From assembly GCA_910577835.1 (NCBI GenBank), contig CAJTOU010000076.1, forward strand, positions 1 through 8,350: a stretch of DNA of 8,350 bases. Reading direction: 5' to 3'. The DNA is from an uncultured Lachnospiraceae bacterium. GTDB taxonomy: Bacteria > Bacillota_A > Clostridia > Lachnospirales > Lachnospiraceae. Positions 5,750 to 8,350 of this stretch are shown here, piece after piece; position 1 is the first letter of the stretch, and each line of letters opens with the position of its first letter. The notes beneath the pieces are model-generated. The model made no database searches, was not told the DNA's origin, and saw nothing but the letters and a program-made list of their open reading frames with translations. Position numbers and translations under genes: made by a program.

Positions 5750-5772
5750 GGTATATTGTACCATATTATACC
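5750..5772 (-). repeat. Tandem decamer / imperfect palindrome over the -10 box
   Basis: On the minus strand GGTATAATAT is followed directly by GGTACAATAT, a 10-bp direct repeat with one mismatch, then ACC. The whole 23 bp also has GGTATA/TATACC ends as an inverted repeat. Ten-base periodicity places both copies on one face of the helix, and the block covers the -10 and the start point. This suggests a regulator site, but no regulator gene adjoins it. Confidence 0.5.
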
Positions 5773-5792
5773 AGATTTCCCAATTTTGCAAA
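5765..5792 (-). promoter_or_regulatory. Extended -10 promoter of the DUF308-BECR-serpin unit
   Basis: Minus strand: TGGTATAAT is a perfect -10 (5765-5770) with the TGn extension. A weak -35, TTTGCA, lies at 5787-5792, 16 nt away. Transcription would start near 5758, about 35 nt before the first gene. The -10 box lies inside the repeat at 5750-5772. Confidence 0.7.
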
Positions 5793-5833
5793 GTACTATT
5801 TTATAATTATTTCACAAAATTTATTCCTTCATG

Positions 5834-5877
5834 AAAAATAATTCTGTATTTTCTATGATGCAGTCCGAATAGAACAG
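5834..5877 (-). terminator. Weak hairpin downstream of the second GNAT gene
   Basis: Minus strand: CTGT and TCTAT can pair with ATAGA and ACAG across a 4-nt bulge, followed by a short T run (5834-5838). The remaining 5724-5911 gap holds the promoter described above and AT-rich sequence. A perfect A6T6 tract at 5898-5909 just after the GNAT stop is a bend-type tract rather than a terminator. Confidence 0.25.
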
Positions 5878-5911
5878 CCTTATTTTAAACGAGGTACAAA
5901 AAATTTTTTAA

Positions 5912-6403
5912 TTATAATATATAATAGTGAGGAATAATATCTTCATAAGTTCCGTCTTTCATTAAAAATCCTTCTGGAATTACTCCCAGTCTGACAAATC
6001 CAAGCTTCTGATATAAACGCAGTGCCGCCGTATTAGAGCTTACTACCGCATTAAACTGTAAAATACGAAAATTCAATTCCTTTGCCTTTTCCATACAGTG
6101 TATTACAAGCTTCTCTCCGATATGCTGTCCTCTGACCGTTTTTTCTACCGCATAGCTGGCATTACAGATATGGCCACAACGACCGACATTATTCGGATGC
6201 AGAATGTACAAGCCGATAATTTTTCCTGTTTCTTCTTCACAGGCAATACCGGTAAAGGACTGTTCTAAAAAAAACTGCTGTCCGCTTGCTTCTGTTAAAG
6301 GCTCCATCTGTGGAAATGCTCTACCCTCTTCTACTATCTGATTCCAGATAAAAATTGCTTTTACTGTGTCCCGTATCTCATATGGTCTTATTTTAATATT
6401 CAT
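5912..6403 (-). CDS. GNAT-family N-acetyltransferase (MnaT/PAT-like, 163 aa)
   Basis: This is a small single-domain cytoplasmic acetyltransferase using acetyl-CoA; the length fits the YncA/phosphinothricin-acetyltransferase-like group. It opens with IKIRPYEIRD, the usual first beta strand. IACEEETGKIIGLYILHPN and GHICNASYAVEKTVRGQHIGEKLV (about 77-100) give the central sheet and motif A. The pyrophosphate loop reads R91-G-Q-H-I-G96, so the first glycine of the common R-G-x-G-x-G loop is His94. NAVVSSNTAALRLYQKLGFVRLG (about 118-140) is motif B with N-x-x-A-x-x-L-Y-x-K-L-G-F. AGGAG lies 6 nt before the ATG. It stands alone, divergent from the AraC-type gene. The acceptor (amino acid, polyamine or drug) cannot be told. 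Unlike the larger GNAT at 656-1414 it has no extra N-terminal domain. Confidence 0.9.
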   Translation of the reverse strand: MNIKIRPYEIRDTVKAIFIWNQIVEEGRAFPQMEPLTEASGQQFFLEQSFTGIACEEETGKIIGLYILHPNNVGRCGHICNASYAVEKTVRGQHIGEKLVIHCMEKAKELNFRILQFNAVVSSNTAALRLYQKLGFVRLGVIPEGFLMKDGTYEDIIPHYYIL

Positions 6404-6567
6404 AAATTTCTCCTGTATATTTATTGTTTATTTTTTGACTGACATCATTTTATTTTATCATATATCAGACAAAAAATCATCGGTTTTATGATACAATGTC
6501 ATCAAACGAAGCAGAGTGTAGTTTAATGACCTGCACATGCATCAGCGTGCTTTCTTATGATTAAGTC

Positions 6568-6596
6568 TGGCCATATATTTATGATTATGCTATAAT
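6568..6596 (+). promoter_or_regulatory. Candidate promoter (distal) of the AraC-type gene
   Basis: TGGCCA (4 of 6) is followed after 17 nt by TGC-TATAAT, an extended -10 with a perfect hexamer at 6591-6596. Transcription from here would give a leader of about 80 nt. The 281-nt gap 6404-6684 between the divergent genes otherwise shows only AT-rich sequence and a short GCAC/GTGC stem around ATGCAT (6533-6550). No clear promoter for the minus-strand GNAT was found in it. Confidence 0.55.
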
Positions 6597-6651
6597 ATAA
6601 AATATCAACTTTCAAAATTCCGCAATTTTTATCAATCCTTGCAAAAGAACT

Positions 6652-6662
6652 TATGCTAAAAT
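6652..6662 (+). promoter_or_regulatory. Candidate promoter (proximal) of the AraC-type gene
   Basis: TATGC-TAAAAT forms an extended -10 (TGn plus 5 of 6 bases), nearly a copy of the distal element at 6587-6596. There is no good -35. Its start point would fall right at the ribosome binding site GGTGAGG (6670-6676), leaving almost no leader, so it is the less likely of the two. Confidence 0.25.
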
Positions 6663-6684
6663 AATAACAGGTGAGGTAGTAAGA

Positions 6685-7575
6685 ATGGATTACAAAAAAC
6701 ATATTGAAATTGCAATTAATTATATTGAAGAAAATCTGCAAAATAATATTAATATTGCAGACTGTGCCAAGACATGCGGCTACTCTGTATACCACTTTCT
6801 GCGTGTATTTAAAGAAGTAACCGGACTTACCCCCGCCGATTATATCAGAAAACGCCGCCTTTCAGAAGTTGTTAGACAAATGACAGATAAAAATAAATAT
6901 ATTTCCGAGATTGCTTTTCGTTATGGATTTAATTCCAAGGAAAATTTTTTAAGGGCTTTCAAAACAGAGCATAACATACTGCCTACCGAATATAAATCTG
7001 TCGAAAACAGTCTGAAGCTGTATGATAAATTTACCTTTCAAATGAAATCATTTTCTATTACTCCAAAGATTGTTGAAATAGAGCCCTTCTGTCTGACTGT
7101 TTATAAAAGTGATGAAAACCATATTCCTAAATTCTGGAACAAATACAATGCCAAAGGCTTATCACTCAAGCTTTCCGGTGGAACCATTACAAGGGATTAT
7201 GGAGTAAGCATCTGGAATTATGCCGCCAGCCCTGATGCCCGTTGCCCTAATTATGCTGCCAATACGGATATTGGCCGCCCTGAGCTTGACTATTATATTG
7301 GCATAAGGTCCGAATATGCCAAAGGAAATATCAGCAATACCATACAGCTTAATATTTCAGGCGGGTTATATGCCATATTTTCTACACCTGTAACAAATCA
7401 TGATGATTTCGTAAATAATATTCATAAGACATGGGATTATATTAATTATATCTGGCTGCCGGAAAGTAAATACAGACGTACCGGTGGTTATGAATTTGAG
7501 TGCTATATTGAAAAAAGCAGAGTGTTTTCTGAAGATATTTATATTCCGATTATAGAAAAGGAGGATTTGAAATGA
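6685..7575 (+). CDS. AraC-family regulator with C-terminal GyrI-like ligand-binding domain
   Basis: This is a transcription activator, 296 aa, of the Rob-like layout with the DNA-binding domain first. Residues 5-105 hold two HTH motifs: NINIADCAKTCGYSVYHFLRVFKEVTG (first) and ISEIAFRYGFNSKENFLRAFKTEHNILPTEY (second, with the typical G-F-x-S-x-x-x-F-x-R-x-F-K core). Residues about 117-296 look like a GyrI-like/SOUL effector domain. They include MKSFSITPKIVEIEPFCLTVY, GGLYAIFSTPVTNHDDF, HKTWDYINYIWLPESKYRRT and YEFECYIE, the last matching the family's closing acidic strand (FE-Y). Such domains bind cationic or aromatic small molecules. GGTGAGG lies 8 nt before the ATG. The stop TGA overlaps the next start (ATGA), so the two products are made in a coupled way. 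The ligand is unknown. Confidence 0.93.
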   Translation: MDYKKHIEIAINYIEENLQNNINIADCAKTCGYSVYHFLRVFKEVTGLTPADYIRKRRLSEVVRQMTDKNKYISEIAFRYGFNSKENFLRAFKTEHNILPTEYKSVENSLKLYDKFTFQMKSFSITPKIVEIEPFCLTVYKSDENHIPKFWNKYNAKGLSLKLSGGTITRDYGVSIWNYAASPDARCPNYAANTDIGRPELDYYIGIRSEYAKGNISNTIQLNISGGLYAIFSTPVTNHDDFVNNIHKTWDYINYIWLPESKYRRTGGYEFECYIEKSRVFSEDIYIPIIEKEDLK

Positions 7576-8350
7576 AAAAACTAAATATTACATGGGAGGG
7601 TGTTACAGACCCGACAGGCTATTTGTTTTCTTTTGCAAAATCACTTGCATGTGCAGTAAAAAACAGCCCTTACAGTGAACTCGCTGAGGATATTGTGGCA
7701 ACCAGCGGATTTGCATTTCGTATGTGGGTTTCGCCTGACCTCTGCCCAAGCGCCACAAGCATATGGGCGTTTCACGAACAAAAACGGTGGGTTGAAAATG
7801 GAGGTCTTACCTGTAATTATATAGAACGGCTGTGGAACAGTGACGATATCGAAGAAGAACGCCGTCTTTCCGCCATAAAACTGATTAAGCAGAGTATAGA
7901 CAATGGCATCGCCGCAATTGTCTGGGATATTGGTGTTACAGAATGGGGATTAATTATCGGTTATGATGATGAAACACAGAAATTTTCCACTTTATCCATT
8001 ACCGGTGCTTCTGATGAAATGGACTATGCTCTTCTTGGAAAAAGAGAGCTTCCTATTTTAAATGTGCTTACAATTACAGGAAAATCGGAAAAAAGCTCTG
8101 AAAATATTATAACAGATACATTAAAACTTGCAAAATCACATCTTACCGGCGAAGAATGGTGCGATAATGCAAAAGGACTTGAAGCCTATCCTGCATTAAT
8201 CAGACATTTTGAAAGTGATAATCCGGAATTAGCACTTTCATGGAATATGGAATACTTTTTAGGAAATTATACACCGCTGAAATGGTATGCATGGAAATTT
8301 TTTGAAAAATATCAGCTTTCAGAACTGGCAGAATATTATAAAAATGTCTA
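7572..8350 (+). CDS. Uncharacterised protein, possibly C39/BtrH-like papain fold (cut by window edge)
   Basis: The frame is open from ATG 7572 to the right edge, 259 codons with no stop. The start overlaps the AraC-type stop (ATGA) and follows AAGGAGG (7558-7564) by 7 nt, so it is well supported. I do not recognise it with certainty. Visible blocks are SFAKSLACAVKNSPYSELAEDI (Cys27 within the helix), SGFAFRMWVSPDLCPSATSIW (46-65), CNYIERLW, then VWDIGVTEWGLIIGYDDETQKFSTLSITG (117-145). The order of helix with Cys, a G-x-A-F-R strand and a late GYDD strand resembles BtrH-N/C39-like proteins. There, a His usually begins the strand before GYD; here that place holds Glu124-Trp125, so protease activity is doubtful. 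No signal peptide or membrane helix. The tail (about 190-259) is helical and rich in Trp/Tyr. It is probably the regulated partner or target of the AraC-type protein. Confidence 0.6.
   Translation, partial: MKKLNITWEGVTDPTGYLFSFAKSLACAVKNSPYSELAEDIVATSGFAFRMWVSPDLCPSATSIWAFHEQKRWVENGGLTCNYIERLWNSDDIEEERRLSAIKLIKQSIDNGIAAIVWDIGVTEWGLIIGYDDETQKFSTLSITGASDEMDYALLGKRELPILNVLTITGKSEKSSENIITDTLKLAKSHLTGEEWCDNAKGLEAYPALIRHFESDNPELALSWNMEYFLGNYTPLKWYAWKFFEKYQLSELAEYYKNV

Noticed and set aside
5898..5909. A6T6 palindrome after the second GNAT gene as a terminator
   Set aside because: It has no GC stem or loop; it is better seen as a bent AT tract.
6466..6495. Minus-strand hairpin (ATCAT/ATGAT with a T run) in the divergent gap as a terminator
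   Set aside because: Only five A/T-rich pairs, and no gene upstream on the minus strand would need it.
6523..6795. Minus-strand open frame across the AraC-type promoter region
   Set aside because: It overlaps the start of a clear AraC-type gene in antisense, and its translation is compositionally biased Ile/Asn/Tyr from AT-rich DNA.
1..8350. CRISPR array, tRNA or riboswitch
   Set aside because: No regularly spaced repeats, no cloverleaf with a T-loop consensus and no recognisable aptamer core were seen on either strand.

Overview
The window is AT-rich, with strong AGGAGG-type ribosome binding sites, short intergenic gaps and sigma-A-like promoters. It also carries a MarR/MATE pair, a bacterial serpin and an IS607-type element. 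This points to a low-GC Firmicute, most likely a gut clostridium of the Lachnospiraceae; that placement is inferred from gene style, not from a marker gene. I see no rRNA, tRNA, CRISPR array or phage module.

Layout. All genes from 1 to about 6403 lie on the minus strand. (1) 1-600: the remnant of an IS607-family transposon. It has the first 71 codons of tnpB, which runs off the left edge, and a tnpA serine-recombinase relic that has lost its 5' part and carries an internal stop. (2) 656-3371: a MarR regulator, a MATE exporter and a GNAT acetyltransferase, in that order of transcription. A consensus promoter ahead of marR carries two copies of a 12-bp operator-like repeat. A short 35-codon frame and a possible secondary promoter lie between the MATE and GNAT genes. 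(3) 3513-5723: a three-gene unit transcribed as a six-TM DUF308/HdeD-like membrane protein, a membrane-anchored protein with a BECR-like (barnase/EndoU/colicin/RelE) nuclease-type C-terminal domain, and a serpin. It has an extended -10 promoter overlapped by a tandem decamer at the front and a plausible terminator at the end. (4) 5912-6403: a single GNAT acetyltransferase.

From 6685 the strand flips. An AraC-type regulator with a GyrI-like ligand domain overlaps, by ATGA, the start of a protein I cannot name with certainty. Its layout resembles papain/C39-like BtrH-type proteins, and it runs off the right edge.

How the genes may work together. The marR-MATE pair looks like an autoregulated drug-efflux operon, comparable in layout to mepR-mepA of Staphylococcus aureus. 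The DUF308-nuclease-like-serpin unit has the look of a cell-envelope or host-interface module, because two of its products are membrane proteins and the third is a predicted inhibitory serpin without a signal peptide. The AraC/GyrI-like plus C39-like pair is translationally coupled, so the second protein is probably the target or partner of the first. The two least described points are the serpin/BECR-like operon and the protein downstream of the AraC regulator.
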